Assembly (NCBI GenBank): GCA_005880175.1
Contig: VBJR01000177.1
Span: 10,735 to 21,613, forward strand
Length of the DNA stretch: 10,879 nucleotides
Source: Chloroflexota bacterium
Lineage (GTDB): Bacteria; Chloroflexota; Dormibacteria; Dormibacterales; Dormibacteraceae
Direction: 5' to 3'
In this document: positions 1 through 7,494 of the stretch, one piece after another
How positions within the stretch are numbered: position 1 is the first letter of the stretch
How the letters are laid out: the number at the start of each line of letters is the position of its first letter
Position numbers and translations under genes: made by a program
Notes under the pieces: model-generated
The model's database searches: none
What the model was told of the DNA's origin: nothing
What the model saw: only the letters and a program-made list of their open reading frames with translations

Positions 1-2
1 TG

Positions 3-167
3 CGGGCCGTGGACGCGCTGCTGACCGGCATGCACGAGCCCGAGGCCAGCCACTTCGACCTGCTCCGCGCGTTCCTGCCCGAGCCGCTGCTGGAGCGGGC
101 GTACCGGGAGGCGATCGCCGCCGGCTACCTCTGGCACGAGTTCGGCGACGCGGCCCTGGTCCTCTGA
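3..167 (+). CDS. queA: QueA, C-terminal end (S-adenosylmethionine:tRNA ribosyltransferase-isomerase), partial
   Basis: The window opens inside this gene; the last 54 codons are visible and end at TGA 165-167. QueA transfers and isomerises the ribose moiety of S-adenosylmethionine onto 7-aminomethyl-7-deazaguanine in tRNA, giving epoxyqueuosine, in the cytoplasm. The visible tail matches the QueA C-terminus: the motif HEPEASHFDLLRAF (family form H.PESSHL.L..AF), then AYREAIAAGYLWHEFGDAAL (family form AY..AI...YRFFSYGDAML). The tail differs at YLWHEFGD, where most members have YRFFSYGD, so some divergence is seen. The N-terminus and the catalytic body lie outside the window. A strong hairpin follows 15 bases after the stop, which suggests transcription ends here. 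Family assignment rests on this short tail only. Confidence 0.8.
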   Translation, partial: RAVDALLTGMHEPEASHFDLLRAFLPEPLLERAYREAIAAGYLWHEFGDAALVL

Positions 168-182
168 CCCCCCACGCACGCC

Positions 183-213
183 GGCGGGGCGCCGCGCCGT
201 GCGGCGCCCCGTC
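183..213 (+). terminator. GC-rich hairpin after queA, likely terminator
   Basis: Perfect 10-base arms GGGGCGCCGC (186-195) and GCGGCGCCCC (201-210) enclose a 5-base loop. The stem extends outward by C-G, G-U and G-C pairs to 183-213. It lies 15 bases after the queA stop and before the decarboxylase start. No T-tract follows, as is common in high-GC genomes. The hairpin also makes the GTG at 199, which opens the decarboxylase frame, an unlikely start. Confidence 0.6.
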
Positions 214-240
214 CGTGCGGTACGCGCCATCATGGCGGTC

Positions 241-1593
<1,353 letters not shown>

Positions 1594-1610
1594 ATGCAAT
1601 GCCGGTGGGG

Positions 1611-1665
1611 TTGCCGTACGTCTGCCACCCCTCAGCCCGGTCGAGACGTGGCGCCCGTACGGCAA
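1611..1665. terminator. Nested hairpin between convergent genes, candidate bidirectional terminator
   Basis: Perfect inverted arms TTGCCGTACG (1611-1620) and CGTACGGCAA (1656-1665) flank a second, inner pair GCCAC (1624-1628) and GTGGC (1648-1652), giving a long interrupted stem. It fills much of the 95-base gap between the converging decarboxylase (stop 1593) and cyclase protein (stop 1691-1689). No T-tract is present on either strand. A structured RNA is an alternative reading. Confidence 0.45.
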
Positions 1666-1688
1666 GGCCCGTTAGCGTTAGCCGCCGC

Positions 1689-4439
1689 TCAGTGCGGGCC
1701 CCGCTCCTCCGCCTCGCGGGAGCGGCGGTACCGCTCCTCGGCCTCCTCCGTGTCGCCCCGGCGCTCGGCCACCCGTGCGAACGCGCGCCAGGCCCAGCCC
1801 GCCAGCTGCCGCTCGCCCAGGTCCTGCGACATCCGGATCGCGTAGCGCAGGTCCTCCTCCGCCTCGTCGAAGCGGCCCAGCTCGCGCCGGGCCACCCCGC
1901 GCTCGGCCCGCGCGTCGGCCAGCTCCCAGCGGGCGCCCACCTCGCCGAAGATCGCGATGGCCTTGTCGAAGCACGGCAGCGCCTCCTCGAAGCGGCCGTA
2001 CTCCTCCAGCACGCGCGCCTTCTGGACCAGCGTCACCGCGAGGCTGAACCGGTCGCCCGTCTCGTCGGCCAGCGCCCGCGCCTCCTCGATCAGCTCCATC
2101 GCCGCGTCGTGGTCGCCCATCTCGTCGCGGTTGATCGACAGGGACGTGAGCGTCCGCACGCGCGCCCAGCGGTCCTCCGGGTCGGCCATCGCCAGCGCCC
2201 GCCGCCACAGGGCCTCGGACTCCTCGAACCGCCGCCGCGTCCACGGCACCCACCCCGCGAACAGCAGCGTCCGCACGATGGCCCAGGTGTCGTCGAGCGC
2301 CTCGGCGGCGGCCAGCGAGCGGGCGAGCAGCCGCTCGGCCTTCTCCACGTCCGCCTCGACGTTGATCGCGATGTCGCCCTGGAACCGCCAGGCCAGCGTC
2401 AGCGCCACCAGGTCGTCGTTGGCCTCGCCCAGCGCGACGGACCGCTGCAGCGCGTCGGCCGCCCCGGCGTACTCGCCCAGCCAGTACCGGGCCTCGCCCA
2501 TGCCCGCCAGCGCCCGCGCCTCGCGCGCGCCCCACGTCGCCTCCGGTCCGGCCATCGCGAGCGCCCGCTCGTAGTAGTCCACCGCGGCGCGGCCCTCCAT
2601 GCGCCGGCGGGCGCGGTCGCCGGCCAACACGAGCGCGTCCGCCGCCCGCTCGCGCGGTCCCCGGTCGCTCGGGTCGAGGTCGGCGGCGGCCAGGGCCGCC
2701 AGCTGCAGGTGGTCGGCCGCCCACATCAGGTGGCCGGTCGCCAGCAGCCGCTCGGCCACGAGCTGGTGCAGGCGGACCCGCTCCCGCTTGGGCAGGCTCG
2801 AGTACGCGACATCCCGCAGCGTGGCGTGCCGCATCCGCCACCCGCCGGCGCGGTCGGGCACCAGCACCTCGGCCAGCTCCAGCTGCGCCAGCTCGTCCGG
2901 CGTGGCCTCGGGATCGACGACCGCGAGCTCCTCCAGGTCGAACGAGTAGACGAACACGGACGCCCGGCGGGCCAGCTCCCGGAGCCGCTCGGGGAGGTGG
3001 TCGAGGCGGGCGCTCACGACGGCCTGCACGGTCGGCGGCAGCGCGGCCCGGCTGGTCGCCGCGTCGCCGTCGCGGTCCAGCGCGAGCATGCCGGTCGTCT
3101 CGATGATGAAGTACGGGTTGCCGCCGGCCCGGGTCGCGATCTCCGCGGCCCGCGCGTCCCCGATGCGGCCGCCGCTGGCGTGCCGGACGAGCTGGATCGA
3201 CGCCTCGGCGGACAGCGGCTCCAGCCGGATCACGACCGCGTTCCCGCTGCTCGACCCCCACGCCGGCCGCCGGTCGAGCAGCTCGCCCCGGGCGAGGGCG
3301 ATCACCAGCGCCCGGCGCGGGCCGCCTTCGCCCGGCGTGCCCAGCCGCTCGATCAGGTCCAGCATCGGCGCGCCCAGGCCGTGCGCGTCCTCGAACACCA
3401 GCACGACCGCCCGGTCGCGCGCCAGCCCGTCCACCAGCGCGACGAAGCCGGCCTGCACGCTGTGGACGAACGTGGACTCCTCGCGGCGCCCGGCCAGGCC
3501 GAACAGCAGGCCCAGCCGCTCCGCCACCGGGTCGGCCTCGTCCGGGCCACAGCAGGTGTCGGCCAGCTCGCGGAGCCGGCGCCGCACCACGTCGGGCGGC
3601 TCGCCGCCGGAGATCGCGGCCAGGTCCGCCACCATCGCCGCCACCGGCGCGAACGTGGCCGTGTCGGTGAACGAGCGGGCCTGGCCCCGGAGCACGATCA
3701 CGAGCGCGCTCAGGCCCGCGGCCAGCTCGTCGGCCAGGCGGGTCTTGCCGATGCCCGGCTCGCCCACGACCGTGACCAGCACCGGCCGGCCGGTGGAGCT
3801 GGCGAGGGCGAGGCTGTCGCCCAGCACCGCCTGCTCGCCCGCCCGCCCGACGAACGGGATGGTGCGGCGGGCCGACCGCGTCGTCAGGCCCTCGATCGGG
3901 TGGCCCGACAGCGGCTCGTCGAAGCCCCGGGCCCGGATCCGGCGCCGGCGCCCGTAGGAGACCGTCTCGCTGGTCAGCGCGTGGGTGGTGGCGCCGGCCA
4001 GCACCTCCCCGGGGCGGATGCCGACCCGGACCTCCAGCGGCACGGCCAGGCCGAGCGACTGGCCCAGCCGGCGGGTCCGGCTGCGGATGGCGAGTCCCGC
4101 GTGGACGGCGCGCAGCGCGTCGTCCTCGTGCACGTGGGGCAGCCCGAAGACGGCCATGACGGCGTCGCCGATGAACTTCTCGGTGCGCCCGCGCAGCGTC
4201 TGCAGCTCGCCCGAGGCGGTGTCGAAGAACCGGCCGAGGACGTCACGGGCGCGCTCGGGGTCCAGGCGCTGGGCCAGGCCGGTCGAGTCCACCAGGTCCG
4301 CGAACAGGACCGTGACCATCTTCCGCTCCTCGGTGCTGAGGAGCGGACCGACGGCCGTGCCGCAGTTGGGGCAGAACCGTGCGCCGTCGGGCAGCGGGCG
4401 ACCGCAGACCGCGCAGGTCGCCGCGTCGCCCGGAGGCAA
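1689..4439 (-). CDS. Zinc-ribbon / class III nucleotide cyclase / AAA-type NTPase / TPR protein, cyclase domain shortened
   Basis: This is a 916-residue multidomain regulator read from TTG 4439. A zinc ribbon comes first (CAVC and CPNC, residues 9-26). A class III adenylate/guanylate cyclase domain follows from about residue 40: MVTVLFADLVDST holds metal-binding D48, and EKFIGDAVMAVFG holds K88 and D92. The ATPase follows, with Walker A GEPGIGKT (226-233) and a Walker B-like AVVLVFEDAHGLG. The C-terminal part is a long helical region with TPR-like repeats. No C-terminal HTH is seen. The family is thought to make cAMP or to act as a signal-coupled NTPase. In the cyclase domain, GEVLAGATTHALTSETVSYG runs straight into RRRRIRARGFDEPLSGH. 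The usual segment with the transition-state Asn/Arg (N..AARL) and the following PGE..V strand is absent, about 20-30 residues, with a junction near 3940-3962. The TTG lies 5 bases after the stop of the upstream cyclic-nucleotide-binding gene, so they are probably one operon. No ATG or GTG start lies close upstream in this frame, and the next ATG (residue 41) would remove the zinc ribbon. Confidence 0.85.
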   Translation of the reverse strand: MPPGDAATCAVCGRPLPDGARFCPNCGTAVGPLLSTEERKMVTVLFADLVDSTGLAQRLDPERARDVLGRFFDTASGELQTLRGRTEKFIGDAVMAVFGLPHVHEDDALRAVHAGLAIRSRTRRLGQSLGLAVPLEVRVGIRPGEVLAGATTHALTSETVSYGRRRRIRARGFDEPLSGHPIEGLTTRSARRTIPFVGRAGEQAVLGDSLALASSTGRPVLVTVVGEPGIGKTRLADELAAGLSALVIVLRGQARSFTDTATFAPVAAMVADLAAISGGEPPDVVRRRLRELADTCCGPDEADPVAERLGLLFGLAGRREESTFVHSVQAGFVALVDGLARDRAVVLVFEDAHGLGAPMLDLIERLGTPGEGGPRRALVIALARGELLDRRPAWGSSSGNAVVIRLEPLSAEASIQLVRHASGGRIGDARAAEIATRAGGNPYFIIETTGMLALDRDGDAATSRAALPPTVQAVVSARLDHLPERLRELARRASVFVYSFDLEELAVVDPEATPDELAQLELAEVLVPDRAGGWRMRHATLRDVAYSSLPKRERVRLHQLVAERLLATGHLMWAADHLQLAALAAADLDPSDRGPRERAADALVLAGDRARRRMEGRAAVDYYERALAMAGPEATWGAREARALAGMGEARYWLGEYAGAADALQRSVALGEANDDLVALTLAWRFQGDIAINVEADVEKAERLLARSLAAAEALDDTWAIVRTLLFAGWVPWTRRRFEESEALWRRALAMADPEDRWARVRTLTSLSINRDEMGDHDAAMELIEEARALADETGDRFSLAVTLVQKARVLEEYGRFEEALPCFDKAIAIFGEVGARWELADARAERGVARRELGRFDEAEEDLRYAIRMSQDLGERQLAGWAWRAFARVAERRGDTEEAEERYRRSREAEERGPH

Positions 4440-4444
4440 GAGCT

Positions 4445-4837
4445 CTACCAGGCTTCGGCTTCGCGAACCCTGCGGCTGAGCGTCTGGAGCAGGCGGTACG
4501 CGACCTCCGGATGCTCCAGCAGGAACGGTTTGAAGTTCCATTCCGCGATCGCGGCGAGGTGCAGGTCGCTCTTCGCCGTCACGGAGGCGCTGCGGCCGCC
4601 CTGGTCGAGGAGGGCCATCTCGCCGAAGTGGTCGCCGGGCCCGAGGCTGCGGGTCCGGCCGTCCGGCGTGCTGACCTCGGCGTCGCCGTCGAGGATCATC
4701 AGGAAGCCGACACCCTCGCGGCCCTCGACGGTGATCTCGGCACCGGCCGGGTGACGTACCTCGCGCACCTGCTGCGCGATCCGCTGCAGGTCGCGATCCG
4801 GGAGTCCCTGGAGCAGTCCAACTGAGCGCAGGTCCAT
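4445..4837 (-). CDS. Stand-alone cyclic-nucleotide-binding domain protein (CRP/PKA-R type)
   Basis: This 130-residue protein is a single cNMP-binding beta-roll without a DNA-binding domain. The N-terminal MDLRSVGLLQGLPDRDLQRI is the usual helical lead-in. The beta-roll carries FLMILDGDAEV and the phosphate-binding cassette FGEMALLDQGGRSASV (71-86), with the Glu (E73) and the phosphate-contacting Arg (R82) both kept. Ligand binding is therefore plausible. It ends at TAG 4447-4445, five bases before the TTG start of the cyclase protein, so it is likely co-transcribed and could sense that protein's product. ATG 4837 has no clear Shine-Dalgarno. A TAAGAT element on the minus strand (4855-4850), 12 bases upstream, could be a -10 box of a very short-leader transcript, but no matching -35 is seen. 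The function beyond ligand sensing is not evident. Confidence 0.88.
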   Translation of the reverse strand: MDLRSVGLLQGLPDRDLQRIAQQVREVRHPAGAEITVEGREGVGFLMILDGDAEVSTPDGRTRSLGPGDHFGEMALLDQGGRSASVTAKSDLHLAAIAEWNFKPFLLEHPEVAYRLLQTLSRRVREAEAW

Positions 4838-4879
4838 CTGTCGTCGGAAATCTTAATGGGTATGCGAGTATTCGCCGTG

Positions 4880-5299
4880 ATGGCAGACGCCAAGACCGCC
4901 GCACTGGCGCAGGTACCCCTGTTCGCCCACTGCGGGCCGCGGGAGCTGGAGTTCGTCGCGAGCCGGACCGACGAGGTCGAGGTCGCGGCCGGTCACCCGC
5001 TGGTCCACCAGGGCCAGCTCGGCGACACGTTCTACGTGCTGCTGGACGGCCGGGCGGACGTCCAGGTGGACGGCCAGGCGCGGCCGGCCCTCGGCCCGGG
5101 CGACTTCTTCGGCGAGATCAGCATGCTGGACCGGGGGCCGGCCACCGCGACGGTGGTCACGAGCACCCCGGCGCGCCTGATGGTCATGAGCCACGCGCAG
5201 TTCCGCGACGCCATCAAGGGCAGCGACGACCTGCTGGGCCAGGTGATGGCCGCGATGGGCGAGCGCCTGCGCGGGGACGCGCTGGCCCGCGAGCGCTAG
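4880..5299 (+). CDS. Stand-alone cyclic-nucleotide-binding domain protein, cassette Arg replaced
   Basis: This 139-residue single cNMP-binding domain protein is transcribed divergently from the similar protein on the other strand. Features are MADAKTAALAQVPLFAHC at the start, FYVLLDGRADVQVDG in the beta-roll, and the cassette FFGEISMLDRGPATATVV (77-94). The Glu (E79) is kept, but the position that usually holds the phosphate-binding Arg (GPRTAT in most relatives) is Ala (A88). It may bind cyclic nucleotide weakly or not at all, or have taken another role; this is inference. There is no DNA-binding domain; the chain ends in a short helical tail. The frame is open from ATG 4856, giving eight more residues; ATG 4880 was chosen because the family usually starts at M.DAKT..L..VPLF. 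Neither start has a strong ribosome site. The stop (TAG 5297-5299) is 15 bases from the stop of the converging amidohydrolase. Confidence 0.85.
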   Translation: MADAKTAALAQVPLFAHCGPRELEFVASRTDEVEVAAGHPLVHQGQLGDTFYVLLDGRADVQVDGQARPALGPGDFFGEISMLDRGPATATVVTSTPARLMVMSHAQFRDAIKGSDDLLGQVMAAMGERLRGDALARER

Positions 5300-5323
5300 G
5301 CCGGCCCCAGGCCTCAGCCGGCC
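5299..5323. terminator. Hairpin spanning both stop codons of a convergent gene pair
   Basis: Arms GGCCGGC (5299-5305) and GCCGGCC (5317-5323) are perfectly complementary around an 11-base loop. The left arm starts on the last base of the + strand stop TAG, and the - strand stop TGA (5316-5314) lies in the loop. With only 14 bases between the two genes, this is the only room for a shared terminator. No T-tract is present. Confidence 0.4.
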
Positions 5324-6489
5324 AGGAACTCCATGGCCACGGAGGCCATGCACGCGACGCCGACGGGCAGCGCCGACTCGTCCACGTCGAACCTCGCGGT
5401 GTGCACGGGCCGCGGCTCGTCCCAGCCGGGCGCGCGGACGCCGAGTGACAGCATCGCGCCGGGCACGCGCTCCAGCACGAAGGAGAAGTCCTCGGCCGCC
5501 ATCACGGGCTCGACCACGCCGACCGCCTCCGGCCCGAGGGCGCCGCGGCCGGCGCCCGACAGCAGCTCGGCCATCGCCGGGTCGTTGACCGTGGGCGGGT
5601 AGCGCATGTGGAACGTCACCTGGGCGCTGGCCCGCATGGCCGCCGCGATGCCGGTCGCCGTCTCCTGGAGCCGCCGCTCGAGCTCCCTCATCAGGTCGCC
5701 GTCGTAGGCCCGGATCGTGCCCTTGATCACCGCCCGGTCGGGGATGACGTTGGAGGCCGACCCGGCGATGAGGCTGCCCAGCGTGACCACGGCGGCCCGG
5801 TCGGGAGGCACCTCGCGGCTGACCAGCGTCTGGAGCGCCGTGACCACATGGGCGGCGACGACGACGGGGTCGATCGCCATGTGGGGCCGGGAGGCATGGC
5901 CGCCGCGGCCCTCGACGACGATCGTGAAGCTGTTCGCCCCGGCGAGCACCGGTCCACCGGCGGTCGCCACCCGACCGGCCGGGAGCGCGTGGGCGACGTG
6001 GAGCATGAACGCGCCGTCCACGGGCGGGTCCTGGAGCAGGCCGTCCTCGATCATGCGGAGCGCGCCGGCGCCGCCCTCCTCGGCGGGCTGGAACATCAGC
6101 TTGACAGTGCCGGTCAGCTCGTCCCGGCGGTCCATGAGCAGGCGGGCGGCGCCGACCAGGATCGCGGTGTGCGCGTCGTGGCCGCAGGCGTGCATGACGC
6201 CGGGGACGGCGGACGCGTACTCGGCGGTGGACTCCTCCTGGATGGGCAGCGCGTCCATGTCCGCACGGAGGAGAACGGTGCGGCCGGGGCGAGCGCCCTC
6301 GATCAGCCCGACGACGCCCGTGCCGCCCACCCCGGTCCGGAGCGGGATCCCGAGCGCGCGCAGCCGGGTCTCCACCAGCGCCGCGGTCTCGTGCTCCTGG
6401 AACGCGAGCTCGGGCCGTCGGTGGATGGCGCGCCGATCGGCGACCACGGACTCGGCGATGGCACGGGCTGATTCGAGCAGGGTGGGCAT
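5314..6489 (-). CDS. M20 family metallo-amidohydrolase (hippurate/N-acyl-amino-acid hydrolase type)
   Basis: This 391-residue protein is close to the usual length of the M20D group, cytoplasmic metal-dependent enzymes that cleave N-acyl amino acids, hippurate or related amides; some act on auxin conjugates. RRPELAFQEHET (25-36) and LLRADMDALP (73-82) come first. The metal-binding set follows: C102 and H104 in ACGHDAH, the Glu pair E137-E138 in QPAEEGG, H164 in FMLHVAH, and a late His in PVHTARFD. The dimerisation (lid) domain contains GRGGHASRPH and TALQTLVSREV. All parts are present and no gap is seen, unlike three other genes in this window. Start ATG 6489 was chosen over the upstream ATG 6525 because the family begins close to a helix such as LLESARAIAESVV. 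There is no ribosome site; a TACACT (minus strand 6502-6497) just upstream would suit a leaderless transcript. The exact substrate is not determinable. Confidence 0.92.
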   Translation of the reverse strand: MPTLLESARAIAESVVADRRAIHRRPELAFQEHETAALVETRLRALGIPLRTGVGGTGVVGLIEGARPGRTVLLRADMDALPIQEESTAEYASAVPGVMHACGHDAHTAILVGAARLLMDRRDELTGTVKLMFQPAEEGGAGALRMIEDGLLQDPPVDGAFMLHVAHALPAGRVATAGGPVLAGANSFTIVVEGRGGHASRPHMAIDPVVVAAHVVTALQTLVSREVPPDRAAVVTLGSLIAGSASNVIPDRAVIKGTIRAYDGDLMRELERRLQETATGIAAAMRASAQVTFHMRYPPTVNDPAMAELLSGAGRGALGPEAVGVVEPVMAAEDFSFVLERVPGAMLSLGVRAPGWDEPRPVHTARFDVDESALPVGVACMASVAMEFLAG

Positions 6490-6568
6490 GCCCCGCAGTG
6501 TATGGGTGCGGCACATCGGGGGCACCCTGGAGACCGGCGCGATGAAGGCCCGTCGGGGGCTACTGACC

Positions 6569-6585
6569 GGCCGGGGGCTCCGCCC
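6569..6585 (+). repeat. Short GC-rich direct repeat, copy 1
   Basis: GGCCGGGGGCTCCGCCC recurs as GGCCGGGGCTCCCGCCC at 6717-6733, differing only by where one extra G or C sits. The two copies flank the tandem-repeat block in this intergenic region. Each copy can also fold on itself (GGGC with GCCC). Confidence 0.4.
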
Positions 6586-6619
6586 GCGCCGCTGGCGTCG
6601 GGATGCACGCCGGGGAGAG

Positions 6620-6641
6620 GTTGAAGTATCGGAACTTCAAC
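6620..6641. promoter_or_regulatory. AT-rich 8+6+8 palindrome inside the tandem repeat
   Basis: Arms GTTGAAGT (6620-6627) and ACTTCAAC (6634-6641) are perfect inverted repeats around ATCGGA. They are notably AT-rich for this genome, so a chance match is less likely than for a GC-rich stem. The second repeat unit keeps the layout in degenerate form: GTGCAAGT, ATCGAC, ACCTCAAC (6662-6683). It could be a protein-binding operator or an RNA hairpin. It lies far upstream of the amidohydrolase start and downstream of the ThuA-family gene. Confidence 0.4.
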
Positions 6642-6711
6642 GTATCCCCACCTCTGGAGGCGTGCAAGTATCGACACCTCAACCTTTCCGTCCTCGGAGG
6701 CCTGGAAGCAC
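6624..6711 (+). repeat. 42-bp imperfect tandem repeat, two units plus a decayed third start
   Basis: Unit 1 (6624-6665) and unit 2 (6666-6705) share AAGTATCG, then AC.TCAAC, TCC, CCTC and GGAGGC.TG in the same order. A third start, GAAGCACGG, begins near 6705 and fades out. Each unit also holds a small self-complementary core, CCTCTGGAGG (6651-6660) and CCTCGGAGG (6692-6700). The unit length is 14 codons, but the frame across it belongs to an open frame that is antisense to the ThuA-family gene, so it is probably not coding. No mobile element is visible nearby. Confidence 0.6.
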
Positions 6712-6720
6712 GGCGCGGCC

Positions 6721-6734
6721 GGGGCTCCCGCCCC
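6721..6734 (-). terminator. Small hairpin immediately after the ThuA-family stop
   Basis: GGGGC (6721-6725) pairs with GCCCC (6730-6734) around TCCC, directly beyond the minus-strand stop TGA (6737-6735). The stem is short and no T-tract is seen, so termination here is only a possibility. Confidence 0.3.
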
Positions 6735-7469
6735 TCAGCGGCCCTCGAACCAGCCCCGGTCGGACTGGAGCGCCGGGTACGGCTCCGCCGCGATCGGCTC
6801 CCGCGGGCACGCCCAGCGCACCGCGTTCGCGATCACCGTCCGCACCTCCCACTGGTGGTACACCGGGTACTCCTGGTCGCCCGGGCTGAAATAGAAGACG
6901 CGGCCCCGGCCCCGGGTGTAGCAGCAGCCGCTCCGGAACACCTCGCCGCCCTCGAACGAGCTGATGAACACCAGCTGCTCCGGCGGCGGGATGTCGAAGA
7001 ACTCGCCGTACATCTCCTGGCGCGGGATCGCGAACACCTCCGGCACGCCCTCCGCGATCGGGTGGCCGGGCGCCACCGTCCACACGAGCTCGCGCAGGCC
7101 GTCGTTCCGCCACCGCAGCGAGCACGTCGTCGCCATCAGCCCCCGGAACACCTTGCTGTAGTGCGCCGAGTGCAGCGCGACCAGGCCCATCCCCCGCAGC
7201 ACCCGCGCGCAGACGCGGGCCGCCAGCTCGTCGGTCACCTGCCCGTGCGCGGCGTGGCCCCACCACGTGAGCACGTCGGTCGTCTCCAGCACGTCCGGGC
7301 CCAGACCCTGGTCCGGCTGGTCCAGCGTCGCCGTCCGGACCTCCGCGCCGCCGCCCAATCGCTCGCGGAGCCCGGCGGCGATGGCCTCGTGCATCCCGTC
7401 CGGGTAGATCGCGGCGACCGACGCGTCGCGCCGCTCGTGGACGTTCTCGCCCCACACCGTCACACGCAT
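6735..7469 (-). CDS. ThuA-family (trehalose-utilisation-type) glutamine-amidotransferase-like protein
   Basis: This 244-residue protein is full length for the family. ThuA proteins have a class I glutamine-amidotransferase-like fold and were first linked to trehalose and related disaccharide breakdown in rhizobia; the reaction of most members is unclear. Clear family blocks are MRVTVWGEN (1-9), IYPDGMHEAIAAGLRE (21-36), TDVLTWWGHAAHGQV (64-78), GMGLVALHSAHYSKVFRGLM (93-112), TTCSLRWR (114-121), RQEMYGEFFDIP (150-161), EGGEVFRSGCCY and GRVFYFSPGDQEYPVYHQ. ATG 7469 was chosen over ATG 7487 because the family starts directly with M+VTVW. There is no clear ribosome site. It is divergent from the molybdenum hydroxylase gene with only 25 bases between the starts. 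No sugar transporter or oxidoreductase partner lies beside it, so its substrate is unknown. Confidence 0.92.
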   Translation of the reverse strand: MRVTVWGENVHERRDASVAAIYPDGMHEAIAAGLRERLGGGAEVRTATLDQPDQGLGPDVLETTDVLTWWGHAAHGQVTDELAARVCARVLRGMGLVALHSAHYSKVFRGLMATTCSLRWRNDGLRELVWTVAPGHPIAEGVPEVFAIPRQEMYGEFFDIPPPEQLVFISSFEGGEVFRSGCCYTRGRGRVFYFSPGDQEYPVYHQWEVRTVIANAVRWACPREPIAAEPYPALQSDRGWFEGR

Positions 7470-7480
7470 ATCAAGAGGTT

Positions 7481-7493
7481 GTAGCACTGCTAC
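7481..7493. promoter_or_regulatory. 13-bp palindrome in a 25-bp divergent gap, candidate operator
   Basis: GTAGCA (7481-7486) and TGCTAC (7488-7493) are perfect inverted arms around one C. They occupy most of the gap between ATG 7469 (ThuA-family, -) and GTG 7495 (Mo-hydroxylase, +). A dimeric regulator bound here could control both genes. There is no other evidence for this. Confidence 0.35.
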
Positions 7494-7494
7494 C

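Larger units (their letters stand above)
6490..6734. other. 245-bp non-coding stretch between amidohydrolase start and ThuA-family stop
   Basis: It holds the upstream region of the amidohydrolase gene, the two short GC-rich direct repeats, the 42-bp tandem repeat block and a hairpin just past the ThuA-family stop. I see no credible gene in it on either strand. Confidence 0.6.

Noticed and set aside
4440..4904. N-terminal extension of the cyclase frame up to 4904
   Set aside because: It overlaps the cNMP-binding gene on the same strand, has no motif and is Arg/Pro rich; the zinc ribbon after 4439 is the natural N-terminus.
6620..6711. CRISPR array
   Set aside because: The units are contiguous tandem copies with no unique spacers, and no cas genes are present.
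6603..7484. Plus-strand open frame with a 14-residue peptide repeat at its start
   Set aside because: Beyond the DNA tandem repeat it is purely antisense to the well-supported ThuA-family gene.
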